Positions 37,501-48,000 of a stretch of 64,000 nucleotides of DNA are shown here, one piece after another. Made by a program: the position numbers and the translations under genes. A model generated the notes under the pieces. That model worked only from the letters and a program-made list of their open reading frames with translations. It was not told the origin of the DNA and did not search any database. Each line of letters opens with the position of its first letter. The stretch's first letter is position 1. This stretch comes from Casuarius casuarius. Taxonomy: Eukaryota; Chordata; Aves; Casuariiformes; Casuariidae. Where the stretch lies: NCBI GenBank assembly GCA_003342895.1, contig PTFA01000092.1, forward strand, positions 2,238,435 through 2,302,434. The letters are read 5' to 3'.

Positions 37501-40500
37501 AGTATAGCGCTGGGATCCTGAAAACCAGAGGCAGAAACGCATGAAGAGTATGTGAGATACGGGACGTGGATGCTGCGCAAGCGGTGGATTCACAGGGGGA
37601 AAATGCAACACAACATCCCCTGCCAGCCAGCCCGACTCAGCCGCTCGGCGACCGCTCAGCAGCATTTCCTTGTCAGAGAGGGACGGTTTTTTCCAACAAA
37701 TGCTTTCCTCCAGGCATTCCCATGCCTGCATTCCCTCTCTTTCCCAGCAACCAGCAAGGAGTGCCCGATACCTAATGACACCTAATGCCGGATGGAGATC
37801 TCTGTGCTCCACAGCAGCCTGGTCTCGAGGAAGTCTCCCCTCCCTCTGCAATCCCTATGATGAGTGGGACAAGGCAACAGCAGAGCAGGGAATCAGGTCG
37901 CTGGGAAGCTGATGGTGGGAAATCAGTGCACGATTTACACTTTAAAACACCAGAACCTCCTTCTCCGCCTGTCGCCTCCTCCCCCTTTGCCCTGCGTCCA
38001 ACACACGAGTTGGGCGCATCACCAAACGGAAGAAGGGAGGGAGGCGGGAGCGAAACCGGCGTGCTGCGCGTCTGCCGACGCCAGCAAACGCAGCGTTTGT
38101 GCGAGCGGGCAGCNAATGACAACAAAAGGCAAAAGCAGAGAGGCCGAAGGAAGGGGAGGCACCACAGCGGCAGATGCAAGACCAAAGCTGTGCAAGAAGG
38201 GCCGAGCCCACAGGGAAAATGAATCCTGCTCCTCCTCCTTATTTGCACAGGCGCGTTTGGCACGTGAGCCTGAATGGGAGCACGAGGACACGGGGGGCAT
38301 CGGCAGAAGGCAAATCTCAAGCAAACGGACGCGCTGTTCCACCCCGGGGTAATTAAGTTCTGGTGGCAGATCCCTCTTCCCACGCCAGTGTAAAGGAGCT
38401 AATTTGCAAGGTCTCATTTACAGCCTCATCAGATCCGACTGCCCAGAGCGACCCGGCAGCNGACGGCTGCTCAACCACAGCAGCCNGAACTGGCCAAAAG
38501 CTTAGGGGCGACACGAAGNGCCGNGAAAACCAGCCCTCTTCCCCTGCGATGCCGCGTTTCGCGGCGGGCGCACCTGGGAGGCGGTGGGGGTAACCCAGGA
38601 TGGGGATGGAGATGAGGAGGGAGGCCGCTCCTGCCCCGAGGAAGCCGATCCACCAGGCCCCCACCCACAGCGTGTTTTCCGGGGTGATGTCGATCCTGCA
38701 AGAAACACGAGAAAAGGACACAAGGGAGAAAGGNGGCGGTTTGAGACAGCAGGAGAGCGCGACTCTCCTCTCGCTAATGCCGGCAGAGGTCGGAGGAGCA
38801 CGGGGGAGCCAGCGAAGGAGCCCTAGCACTGGCGTGCGGCTTCGACCTCCCCGCGAGCGTGGGGACACCGAAACCCCCTCCTGGCTGCCACACGGGCGCA
38901 CGGCTTCTTGCAGCTAAGCCCAGAGATGGGCCTCCAGTTCAGAGGGACCTTTGGTTCCCTTCGCATATAACCCCCCGGCCCCGCGCCNTGTCCGACCCCT
39001 TCCACGCGTCCGCCCCAGGAGACCTCCAGCGTCGGCGGCTTCGCCACAGCACGGCCGGGGCACGGGGAACCGAGGCCGAGACCCAGCTCCNCAGAGATAA
39101 GTCTGGATTTCAGCGGGATGCTGAGCGTCGGGCCGTTTAGGCGTTTTGCCCAAGTAACACCAAAGGGAGGTGGCAGAAAAAAGTTTCCTAGCAGAAACCT
39201 AAAGCTCCCNAAATCGAGACTGGCAGGCCAGCCATCACTGCCTCCGCACCCCGGCGCAGTCTGTCCCACGGGACAGCACAAGATTTAACGAGCGACTGCT
39301 CGGGAAATTACACTAGTTAACCCTCCTTTAAGCTCTGGTTTGCACATTCACCTCTTCAGATTTCACGTGTACTTTGGGGGCTGCCGTGATCGTCGTCCCA
39401 TCCCAGACCCATCCTTTGGGAGAAAGCCTGGGAGACCACCCGCTCCTTCCCCCAGCGGANGCCCCCGGAGACCCACTCCCCCTTTTTAACCCATTCGTTT
39501 GCCAAAGGGACTGTGAGGTAACAGGAGAAAACACTAAATTAAAAACCCTGCAAGGAGGGAATAAGTGTGGCTGGATCATGGTGGGGGGGAAGAGTGGCAG
39601 AGNTGGCAGCGTTGCCAAATCAGGCGACTCATTCAAAAAATTCACCTGCTGCNCACAGCCCAATTAGAGCAAGCAGGACGGCGTGAGGACGGATTCAGGC
39701 TGACGGGCTGGTGAGCGATTTTCTTGCAGCGACAGCGTTCGCGCTTCACCCCCCCGCCGCGGCCCGCTGGCGCGCTGCCGGGAGGAAGGCCGCCGGGCGC
39801 ANGGGCACGCTCGCGAGCCTCCGCGGTTTTTGACCCCAAAGGAAACATATAGCGTAAAGGAAAAGGAACAAGATTATTTTTTAGCGACTTACTCTCTGCC
39901 AATTTCAGTATAAATATTTAGAAACATTCCTCCTACCAGATAACCCGCTGCAGGCCCAAGGATTGCAGCAGTGTAGAAAACGGCTGAAAGGGAAAAAAAA
40001 AAGCAAGGTTAGAGGAATGGCAGCATTTCGGGGAGGCGCCGGCGGCACCGTCCGAGACTCCAGCGCAACGACGACTGCGGGGAAGGGTGACCTCAGGGAT
40101 GGCCCGAGGTTAAAAACGGCCCCAAGCTGGAAAACACCGTGCCCACGCGGCTCTCCCCACGCGGCGGGCGCAGGGCCGGCGGAGGCTGAGCGCCCGCGGG
40201 GGGGTGGCAGAGGAAGGGGAGCAAATTATGGTTTGCTAAAGCTCTGATGAGGTTTTTTCTTTTGCCCCTTTGAAAAACTCGTTCAATGGAAAAACACAGT
40301 TATGTAGTTANTATTTTGTTATTTACCGTGGATGCATGTGATCCCGCAAACACACACCGACTGCCGGCGTGGTGAGCAGAGCTGTTGTCTCACCGCCAAC
40401 GGCGATAAGCAACATCTACGCTAAATGCTGCAGCACCGGGACTTATTTTGGTTCACTGCTGTGGAAAGTTCATTGACTACTTTACCTAAGTGTGCTATAA

Positions 40501-41888
40501 ATATTCGGCAACTGTGAAATGATCAGCAATACAGAATAGTGGAATGAACTAAGCTTATTTTTTGGTAAAGCTTCACTGTCCTTTACACNACAGCAGTCCT
40601 GAAACGTTCCCGTGAACGTCCTCCTCGTGCTGCGGTACTAACNGGGCAGCACGCCCAGGACGGCAGGCTGGCGTGAACCTCGTGGTTGCTTGCCAGAGAG
40701 GGAAGCAAATATCATGTTTTTATTTGCTCGCGCTTGAGGGCTCTCCCATGCCGACACCTGCGCTGCAGTGGAAGGCACCTCCAGGTCTGCAGGGCGGGTT
40801 CAGCAGGACTATTTCAGCACTTGTAAAAATCATTCCTGCCCGTAAACAACTGCAAGGGGGGAAAAATAATCAAAACCTTCCAAGCAGCTGCTGCTTCTCT
40901 CCGATTTTCATCTCGTCTGTTATTTAGAACAAAAGACTTGGAGTATCCCGTGTGAAATTTCTCAACGCTGCCTATTCGGTGCCAACACAGATGGACCGGG
41001 TTTCCCTCCCACCAGCAAAGCCGACAGATCCGGGCACAAGTTCTTCCACCAGAAGCTGCTCGACTTACCAATGTACACGGGGGAGTAGTTAGTCTTGACA
41101 TTTTCATCGAGATAGGTCACGCCAAGAGTGTAGAGCGGAGTGGCTCCGATGCCGTGGAGGAACTGTCCGAGCATGAAGACGAACCTGTAGTTCGTGAGGC
41201 TGGAGACCGCCTCCGTGCAGGCCAGGCTCTGGTTAGAGGGGCACATGCCGACGTCCTCCGAGAAACGCACCTCGTAGCGGCCCGTGGTGAAGTGGGGCAA
41301 GGCGAAGAGCAGGGAGCCGAGGCCCATGACCAGCACNCCCCAGCCCAGCCACCGCGGCTTGTGGCCGTTCCCCCCAAAGTAGCTGACGAAGGTGAGGCAG
41401 ATGCACGCCGCGATGTCGTAGGAGCTGGCGATCAGCCCGCTCTGGTAGCTGCGGAGATCAAAGCGCCGCTCGATGGAGGTGATGACCGTGTTGATGAAGC
41501 CGTTCACCGTCATTCCTTGCAAGAAGGATGCCACGCAGAGGAAAAACAGGATGCCCTTGGGCGTGTTGAAGAACTGCAGACAGCCGGGCGTGAAGGCCCC
41601 CCACCCGCACGCGAGTTCCTCCTCCTCCGCGGACACATATTTGATCCCTTCGCCGTACTGCGCTTTCTCTTCCGGGGCTGCGTCGCAGAGGGGCTTCGTG
41701 CACGAGTCCGAAGGGCTGCTCGCGCTGGAATACAACGTGCCGTTGCTCAGCGGTGTGTCACGGGCATCCTTGGGGCTCGGCGTGTCAAAACTCAAGCCGT
41801 TCTCAACTGGAGCAGGCGGACTGGAAAACACGAGCGCCTGAGCGAAAGGGAAGCCATTTTCTCCGCTTAAATTTTGGGGCATTTCCAT
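28429..41888 (-). CDS. SLCO4A1: Solute carrier organic anion transporter 4A1 (OATP4A1), complete spliced CDS in 11 coding exons
   Basis: This is a sodium-independent plasma-membrane organic anion transporter; family members of this subtype carry thyroid hormones, steroid conjugates and prostaglandins. Joining 41888-41069, 39983-39893, 38695-38574, 37517-37406, 33398-33244, 32582-32387, 31751-31589, 31155-30983, 30600-30536, 29795-29647 and 28578-28429 gives 2196 bases, or 731 residues plus a TAG stop. Phases match at every junction. The human protein is about 722 residues, so the length is normal. Seen directly: a variable cytoplasmic N-terminus (1-110), about twelve hydrophobic segments, the OATP signature WVGAWW at residues 314-319, and a Kazal-like cysteine-rich extracellular loop (about 512-580). 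Residue-level similarity to mammalian OATP4A1 is strong across all exons, for example around the first membrane segment and the loop. I chose the ATG at 41888, which has G at +4; a second ATG two codons downstream has G at -3 and could be used instead. The subtype call rests on remembered family sequences, not a database search. Confidence 0.95.
29647..29795 (-). CDS. SLCO4A1: SLCO4A1 coding exon 10 (residues 633-682)
   Basis: This 149-base exon has an acceptor ctccccgcag and a donor gtgatg. It encodes the Gly-Gly-Ile-Pro-Gly-Pro end of membrane segment eleven, the extracellular motif with cysteines in Cys-Leu-Leu-Trp-Gln-Asp-Gln-Cys, and the start of membrane segment twelve. It ends in phase 0 after a Val-Tyr-Lys triplet. 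Confidence 0.95.
30536..30600 (-). CDS. SLCO4A1: SLCO4A1 coding exon 9 (residues 611-633)
   Basis: This 65-base exon has an acceptor gttccctag and a donor gtagag. It encodes the conserved stretch from Cys-Val-Ser through Gln-Arg-Ser-Phe-Ala-Leu-Gly-Ile-Gln to Val-Val-Arg, which begins the eleventh membrane segment. It joins through a split arginine codon upstream and a split glycine codon downstream. The match with mammalian OATP4A1 is nearly residue for residue. Confidence 0.94.
30983..31155 (-). CDS. SLCO4A1: SLCO4A1 coding exon 8 (residues 554-611), Kazal-like loop end and TM10
   Basis: This 173-base exon has a donor gtaagc. It encodes the remaining loop cysteines (about 558, 560, 566 and further) and then the tenth membrane segment, which ends in the family motif Ser-Ile-Pro-Ala-Leu-Thr-Ala-Thr. 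The acceptor reads n-a-g because of an ambiguous base at 31158, so the -3 position of the splice site cannot be judged. The AG itself and the reading frame are intact. Confidence 0.92.
31589..31751 (-). CDS. SLCO4A1: SLCO4A1 coding exon 7 (residues 499-553), Kazal-like loop, first half
   Basis: This 163-base exon has an acceptor tttccgcag and a donor gtacgt. It encodes the first half of the Kazal-type cysteine-rich domain of the large extracellular loop of OATPs, with cysteines at about 512, 516, 518, 527, 538 and 542 and the typical Tyr-Ser-Pro-Val-Cys-Gly core. A possible N-glycosylation site is N507-L-S. In the family these cysteines are disulfide-bonded and needed for surface trafficking. 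The exon leaves phase 0. Confidence 0.95.
32387..32582 (-). CDS. SLCO4A1: SLCO4A1 coding exon 6 (residues 434-499)
   Basis: This 196-base exon has an acceptor of a long T tract plus cag and a donor gtaata. It encodes the eighth and ninth membrane segments, a run of four glycines in the first, and the start of the large extracellular loop. One codon near the 3' end reads TAN because of an ambiguous base at 32395. Mammalian OATP4A1 has tyrosine here, so N is most likely C or T. The alternative would be a stop, which I consider a sequence-quality artefact. Confidence 0.93.
33244..33398 (-). CDS. SLCO4A1: SLCO4A1 coding exon 5 (residues 382-434)
   Basis: This 155-base exon has an acceptor tccttgccag and a donor gtaagg. 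It encodes the seventh membrane segment (about 384-408) and the following extracellular stretch with the family-conserved pattern Gly-Ala-Thr-Glu-Ala-Thr, then a Phe-Leu-Glu-Ser-Gln-Phe motif. The final phenylalanine pair leads into the next segment through a glycine codon split by the intron. Confidence 0.94.
33399..37405 (-). other. SLCO4A1: SLCO4A1 4-kb intron between coding exons 4 and 5
   Basis: This is the longest intron within the coding region. It is AT-richer than its neighbours, with an A-rich run at about 36.40-36.43 kb and a strongly purine-biased plus strand at about 36.62-36.96 kb. No nested gene was recognised. Confidence 0.75.
37406..37517 (-). CDS. SLCO4A1: SLCO4A1 coding exon 4 (residues 345-382)
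   Basis: This 112-base exon has an acceptor tggttttcag and a donor gtgagc. It encodes the polar central cytoplasmic loop between membrane segments six and seven, including the SQRYTVMR and DFGKT motifs shared with mammalian OATP4A1. It enters in phase 1 (split glycine) and leaves in phase 2 (split arginine). Its neighbouring exon lies about 4 kb away, across the longest intron inside the coding region. Confidence 0.93.
38574..38695 (-). CDS. SLCO4A1: SLCO4A1 coding exon 3 (residues 304-345), OATP signature
   Basis: This 122-base exon has an acceptor ttcttgcag and a donor gtgcgc. It carries the OATP superfamily signature region: W314-V-G-A-W-W319 is followed by a sixth membrane segment ending in a Leu-Gly-Tyr-Pro turn. 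The split glutamate codon 304 joins correctly to the previous exon, and the exon leaves phase 1. The flanking intron sequence is unusually CpG-rich and carries several ambiguous bases, but none falls inside the coding part. Confidence 0.94.
39893..39983 (-). CDS. SLCO4A1: SLCO4A1 coding exon 2 (residues 274-304)
   Basis: This 91-base exon has an acceptor ctttcag just upstream of 39983 and a donor gtaagt after 39893. Its first two bases complete an alanine codon with the previous exon. It encodes the fifth membrane segment, a glycine- and alanine-rich stretch, followed by a short region ending in an Ile-Gly-Arg-Glu turn. It leaves phase 2. It was too short to appear as a long open frame and was found by continuing the protein across the intron. 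Confidence 0.93.
41069..41888 (-). CDS. SLCO4A1: SLCO4A1 first coding exon (residues 1-273)
   Basis: This exon encodes the variable N-terminal tail and the first four membrane segments (about 111-131, 152-171, 182-200 and 235-257). A possible N-glycosylation site, N219-Q-S, lies in an extracellular loop. The exon ends in phase 1 with the last base at 41069, followed on the minus strand by the donor gtaagt. An ambiguous base at 41338 falls in the third position of a glycine codon and does not alter the residue. An in-frame stop at 42020-42018 limits any N-terminal extension; no ATG lies between it and 41888. Confidence 0.95.
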
Positions 41889-42060
41889 GAATNGGAAAGC
41901 AGAGCCGAGCAGCAGGCTGGGTTCTGCTGGGGGCGAGGGGAGGGACTTCTCGCTGGGGTGTCTGTGCAGGGCAGCGAGGACGCGGCTGCCGGGGAGCTGC
42001 AATCTTTGGCACTTAGGTCAGCAGGAANACGGCGAACATCTGAGTGGGGAACATTTCATT
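41889..42060 (-). other. SLCO4A1: 5' UTR portion of the first coding exon of SLCO4A1
   Basis: On the minus strand a pyrimidine tract followed by ttgcag ends at 42061, so exonic sequence most likely begins at 42060. The 172 bases before the chosen ATG contain two overlapping short upstream reading frames. A weaker alternative acceptor (gattgcag) sits near 42000. The boundary is inferred from sequence consensus and from the non-coding first exon known in mammalian SLCO4A1, not from transcript data. Confidence 0.6.
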
Positions 42061-45000
42061 CTGCAAAAAGAGGAGATGCCGTTAGCCAGNTCAGCACGAG
42101 AAGCACCCCACAGCTGTCATTCAGGCCTGAAACAAATCCCACTTCCACTCCGATTCCCTCCAAACGGGCCAGCGGAACGGCGTCGAGGGCTACGCTGCCC
42201 GCCCCGAGCTGACGCCGCCCAGAGCCACCACGACAAAGCCCAAAAGCCAGCGCGCCTGTGCCGGGACAGGCGTTTGGACATATCCGTGGGATCTAGTTTC
42301 AGACAGTCTTTAGTGAGTCCACTCGAGCCCGAGAAGAGAGGGATATACATCTGGACGGAGCCGGATCCCCTTGCCGTCTTCACTTGTCTGTCTTCACTAA
42401 CTATAGAGGGAGGTTGGATGCTAAATCAGGCTGCACACTTCTAGGTGGCTAAAATTAGATCACGTTAATCTCAGCCTTTCTGTTGAAATGGGGTTTTAAA
42501 TAGAAACATCTGCTTGACAAAGCTTTGATTTCGTATAAAACTGCACCAAAACCTCCGAAGCGTTGCTCCTTTTGTAGGAACTTTTTCTTAAATACAGCAG
42601 CATTTCACTCATGCATTTCAGCTTCCAGCTGAGTGTTTTGGTACCTCAGTTACCGCGGTACCATTAACCACAGAAAAAACAACGCCTTTAGAAACATTAA
42701 AAAAAAAATCCATTAAAGGCAGGCTCACTACCAGTTGAAGCCCCTTATCCTTTTTCTGTTTGTTTTAGGTCAAAGTGATTCCGGTTTGATGTTGGCCCCT
42801 TACTCTGCCAGGCACAGACTTTTTACNTCTCCTCTCTCCTGTGCGAACGATGTGGAAAGCTAAAAGTTTCCCACTGTTAAGAGTCCTTTGGTCTCTCTTC
42901 CATATTATGCTAATAGCACTTTGTAATTATCCTGAAAAATTTCCACAGTCAGATTGATTTTATTTCGGGCCCCTAGATCTGTTTACAACTCTTCACTAAA
43001 ATCCCTTCTATAACTAATTAGACTGTACGTGCCATTTGAGAGCAAGCCGTGGGGCACAGGCAGCTGACTCTGAACTGATTCCCGATTGTGCATCGCCTTC
43101 TTGCAACTGGTTCTTGTGCCGGGCTGTCTTAGCAGCTCAGCATCCAATCACTGCCAGCAAAAAAGAGTATTTTTTGTTAAATGCAAACATGAGCTATAAT
43201 TTATGAAAACAGTAAAGTTCTCCCTTGAATAACGATCTTAAATATGCAACAAATGCTAGAGAAAACTTTATTGCAGAGTATCTTCAAAGCATCCTGCATT
43301 TCCTAATCACTAGGAACTGGCAAGGAGCTGCCAATATTTGTTCAAGAGGTTCCTATAAAAAATGTTCCTCTTTAGAGTGCAATAGCCTCCCAAACAGGGA
43401 ACAGGAAAAATGGTCATTTGTTTCCCCAGTAAAACAAGCCATGTTCTGATCACTGTAATCTGGGAAAATTGCAGCCTTTGGCAAAGCAGTTAATATGCAT
43501 CTGTGTGCCACTGGAAAAGTTTATNGATTGTGGACCACGGAGCGTGCTAGCACCCATTTGTTTCTTGGTGCTGACTGTTCTTGCCGGCACTGGGGCAGGC
43601 AGACTTAGCAGCNTTTGATGCTTGGAGGACCAGCAAGGTCCTACTTCCACCTGGGAAGGGCAGAGGATATACCAAATATGCAAGCATACAACTTTAGAAA
43701 GGTACTTTTCACTTTGCAGGGTACTTTGCAGATCCACAGCTAGCCTCCTCTGCGTAACTTCTAATTTTGCTGGCTGCCTACAGTGTAGGATAACCCAGAA
43801 GCACATTTATAGCTCCTAAGCCACTTCTACTGTCTTAAAAGCTATGTTCTTTGGGTGCCATCAGTACAAAAATCTCCAGGCTACTGTTAACCTGTGTAAA
43901 TGCAGAAACTAAGTGCAGGCTTNGAAATTTAGCTGCAGAGCCAGACTTTTGTAATGTGTTGTCATAAAAAAGATAATGCCTTAGATGCAGGGCTATAATT
44001 TTAAACTCTTTCTTCCCTCCAACGTCCTTATGACTCTTACAGCTCTAAATCTATTTTCTTAGCTTTGGATGCAATATTGGAAGCAGNAAATAAGAGTGCT
44101 GTAGCCCTCTAACTTTATTAAAGTCAAAAGTGATTATTAGATATTGGATTAGACTTTTAGCGGTGGAACTGGTCACGTTGNCCCAGTGTGAATCAAAAGG
44201 GCCTTCTGCAAGGAAGCCAAGCGACACCAGCTGCGCGCTTCCTTCCCCACGCCGCACNTCTGATGCCGCATAGGACTGGGCGTGTGAAGAAGGTTACGTA
44301 GCTGGCGGCTGATCTTGCCNTCACTGACTTCAGCAGAAAAAAGAAAAACCCACCTTGGTTGGTTGCTTAGCTTCCATCCTTGCCTCGCTGGCTTCCNGAG
44401 GGACCCATAGCTAGTACTAGTGATGTCCACCTAAAAATTGCCGCGCCTCTAAAATCAGACGGGTGCATCCAGAGGATGAGCCATCTGATTTATCTTAGGT
44501 ATGACCGTCTTCCGCAGACCCAGGGAAACCCAGACGCTTCAGCCTTGGTGCAGATGCCAAACACCAGGGATGAGAAAAGCCACCNCAGCAACGAGGGGCA
44601 AAGAGCATTTCCCAAGCAGTTTCCAAGATTTTCACTAAAGTTTTCTTTACCTTGAAGCAGCAGGAGGTTCTGCACCCAGATCACAGCGCCTGCATCATCC
44701 TCCCCTTCCCACCCCCTAACAGAAAGGCATCGAGCACACATTCCCAAGAAAGCAACAAATCTCCCTTCCAGGCAGCAGATGTTCCTCCCCAACACACAGA
44801 AGCCTCCTTTTCTGCCCCAAAGGACACTCCTTGCCCTCCTCCAGCTCTATCTGGACTAACAATTTGTATCCATGTGCTGCACCAAGGAAGCCAGTTTGCT
44901 ACACNTTAATGTCCACCAAGCTGCTTTTTATCTCTCGGGGGGTTTCTAAACTGTAACCTACACATGCACTAGCAATATTAGCTTTCATGTGAGCCATATG

Positions 45001-48000
45001 CCACTTTAGAGGACAAAATATAATCTTTAGGAAAAAAAAACCCAACAACTTCATGCAAATCATTCTTATTCATCTCAGCCATACATTTATTGCTTCTCGT
45101 TTATGTCTATTTTTACTGACTCAGCTGGTGATTTCTTGCTTACTTTGAACCATTCCCAATGCTATTATCTTGAAGCTACAGACTTATTCATTTTACTGTA
45201 AGATTTTATCTGAATTTTTAAAGACGTACAGCTGGGTCCAGACTGTCAACATTACCAAGTCAACACAAGGAAAGCAGCCAGGCAATGAAAGCATTTGATT
45301 TGTATTTGATTAGGAAATTTGTAAAGATTCACACCCCTAATATTAAACATTAAATCAATAGTAAAACTTAAAGCTTTTCATCAGACGATCATTTTAAAAG
45401 TCACAGGGCCAATTAAAAACATTTTGTATCTCTGCTGGGGACTGTGATTAGATCANTGCTATGAATTAGCTCATAACTGACACGTAAAATAGTCCCATTT
45501 GCTGAAGCACCCCCATGCTCCNGTGTTTAAATCCCCTTTTTCCCAGCGAGACCGGAGGAGGCAAAGCCAAGGGCTTGGGGGGCTTCGCGGGACGGCGCAG
45601 GCGGCACGGTTTGCACCGGGCTGTCTCGGTCACTCCCCCGACGTGGGAGCGATCCTGGCCTTGCCAGACGGACACTCCGGCTTTGGGAAAAGTGCAGATC
45701 TGGGTTTCAGGCTGGCCTGTTACTCACGCAAGGGACAAATTCACCTGGGTTCGTGCTTAACTTTCCTTGGCAACACATATTGATTTTTTTTTCTGGGTAA
45801 CTTGGGTTAGGAGGATTATCTGTATTACTCCTGCCGCAGATGATAAACACCATACGGATAAAGTGTAATCCACTCACAGGCTTAGGAAAGAGAAAGCCTC
45901 CCAGAAGTGTGACAAATCCCCACCAGGGCTCTGTAAACAGGGTCCGTCCTTACGGCGCTGACTGAGCTAAAAGGGAGATAGAAGAATAAATGCAGCGATC
46001 GGGCCGCCCTCCGGTACGNGCAGCACTGTAGGCTGTTTCCTGGCAGGGAAACCAATTGCAACAATTGCAAACTTTATGCAGCTCGCCCTTGGTCCGCGGA
46101 CATGCNAAGGCTGCACTTTTAGCTTAGAAAGCCTCCCTTCAGCCCAGCTTACGGGGGTGGCTGGCAGTGCGGCAGCAGCAGCGCGCCCGGCCTGCCGCCC
46201 TTCATGAGGGCGGAAAATATATACCTCGAAAACAGACACGGCAACTGCTGTTTCAAGGCAATACGTGCAAGCATAGACTCCGGGTCTGGCCTCCGGGAGC
46301 TAAGCAGAGACCTGGGTTGCACAGAAGGACTAGGACACGGCTTGGGGGAGCTGCNGCCCTTCTTCCAGCCCGTGCTAGCCAAACAGCACTGTCCTGCGCA
46401 GACGGGACGACTTTGGCCGTGAGGAGCACATCTAAGGAGCGTCCCGTTGACAACGGCCACCTTTAGCAGCAGTGCTGCCGGTGCGCTGGCCGGCGTCAGG
46501 GGAAAAGGCTTCCAGACATGGAAAGAAATAGCAACATCCCAGCCTGCTCCTCACGTTAGGACGTGTTTTTACATTAGTCCCACTGGAGCCTGTACCATGG
46601 GACAGAGCAGTAGAAGCTGGCTTTAAATTATCACATGGGCAAGGCCATGTTTATAATTAAATAAATTCCAAATAGGAAAGCTTAGCATTCGCAAAGTCCT
46701 TTGTATGTTTTCCAAGCACTTTGCACTCGCTAGCAAATTAATGCAATAATATGCAAGAAATCAGGAAGGTGGCTTGGATAATTTTCAATTAGCTGCTGTA
46801 AAATGCTTTGAAGATAAATCTCTCCAGATTCNCTGAGCTTACTTATTTGTTCCAGCTTATCTGTGCAAATACAATCGGCTGCAGCTGCCTTAGACCATCT
46901 TTAAAAGCTTGCAGTGCCAATGCACAGGGCAGATTTAACCGGGTGACTATATTCTGCCACAGTAAAGATTACCCAGACAAAAGGTTCTTTTACAGTATAA
47001 TACCCAACTCCCTCTCCCTAACGCCACTCTTGCTTTAATGTCTTTTTCCTTCCCATAAATTTGATCAGCGATGGAAACGTTTCCATGCTAGCACTGCAGT
47101 GCAGTGCGTTCTCCAGCCGTACCTAGGGCCGCAGAGCTGGATGCGTGCCCGGCTCCCCCCGCGCACACACAACCCCCCAGGTTTCCTAACATCTCGCTCT
47201 GCACACAGCACGGCATTATTTTCCAGCATTTGGGTTCTATAAATGTCAATCTTCTTCCAAACCTTTTTAAAAAGACCTTTTATCCAAGTACTACTCTTAA
47301 ACCAGCCCCTGAAAGGTCAATCCTGCAATAGTGCCGACCCGCGAATGCTGCAGTTCAGCGAAGCCGGCTGCCCGGGCTGCCTGGGATACNGGTGAGTCCT
47401 TCTGCTGGGCTAGGAAGCACCTTCACCACACGAGAAATCCAGGGAAGAGCAGCTTTTGGTGTGTGAGCCACTTAACTTTTTGTGAGCCGCATACAGCTTC
47501 AACAGATAATTAGCAAGAGGCATTTTATGTGGCGAAGTTATGGACATTCAAATTCCAAGATGGCTGGAAATTAAGTGGTTGATCACACCTTAACCTGGAC
47601 ATCAGATGGATGTTTTTAGCAGCAAGGATATAATTAATTTTTGTAAAAGGCTGCCAAGGATTATGGTAGCTGCATTGGCATCAAGAAATCAAGACCAAGC
47701 AAGAGGCTGGTGTCCTACATGCAAAAGTAATCGGACGAAATCCTATTGTGTGTGGTACATGGTAGATCATGCTAGCCAGTCCTCTCCCCCCTTCAAGTCA
47801 CTGAGACTAAATATCAGTATTTTAAACACATGTAGTAAGCTATTCAAAGCACCTTGGGAGGGACTCCTAAATATCCTCTTCCAAAGACCCGATCTGTTTT
47901 CATGCAGAAGATGCAGATTTGGGCACACCCTATATGACACAGAAATTATCAAAATGAGCGTAACACAAAAGATGACCATGAAGCGCAGTTCATTGCCGTT

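Larger units (their letters stand above)
37518..41068 (-). other. SLCO4A1: SLCO4A1 introns between coding exons 1 and 4
   Basis: Three introns of 1056, 1197 and 1085 bases have GT-AG ends. The part at about 38.0-39.1 kb is unusually rich in CpG and ambiguous bases, so intronic open frames in both directions are compositional. Confidence 0.75.

Noticed and set aside
38019..38417. Long open frames on both strands in the intron near 38.0-39.1 kb
   Set aside because: They coincide with CpG-rich intronic sequence between proven exons, contain ambiguous bases and show no similarity.
40962..42002. 346-residue version of the first SLCO4A1 exon
   Set aside because: It begins at TTG rather than ATG and runs past the splice donor at 41068 into the intron; the ATG at 41888 and end at 41069 are better supported.
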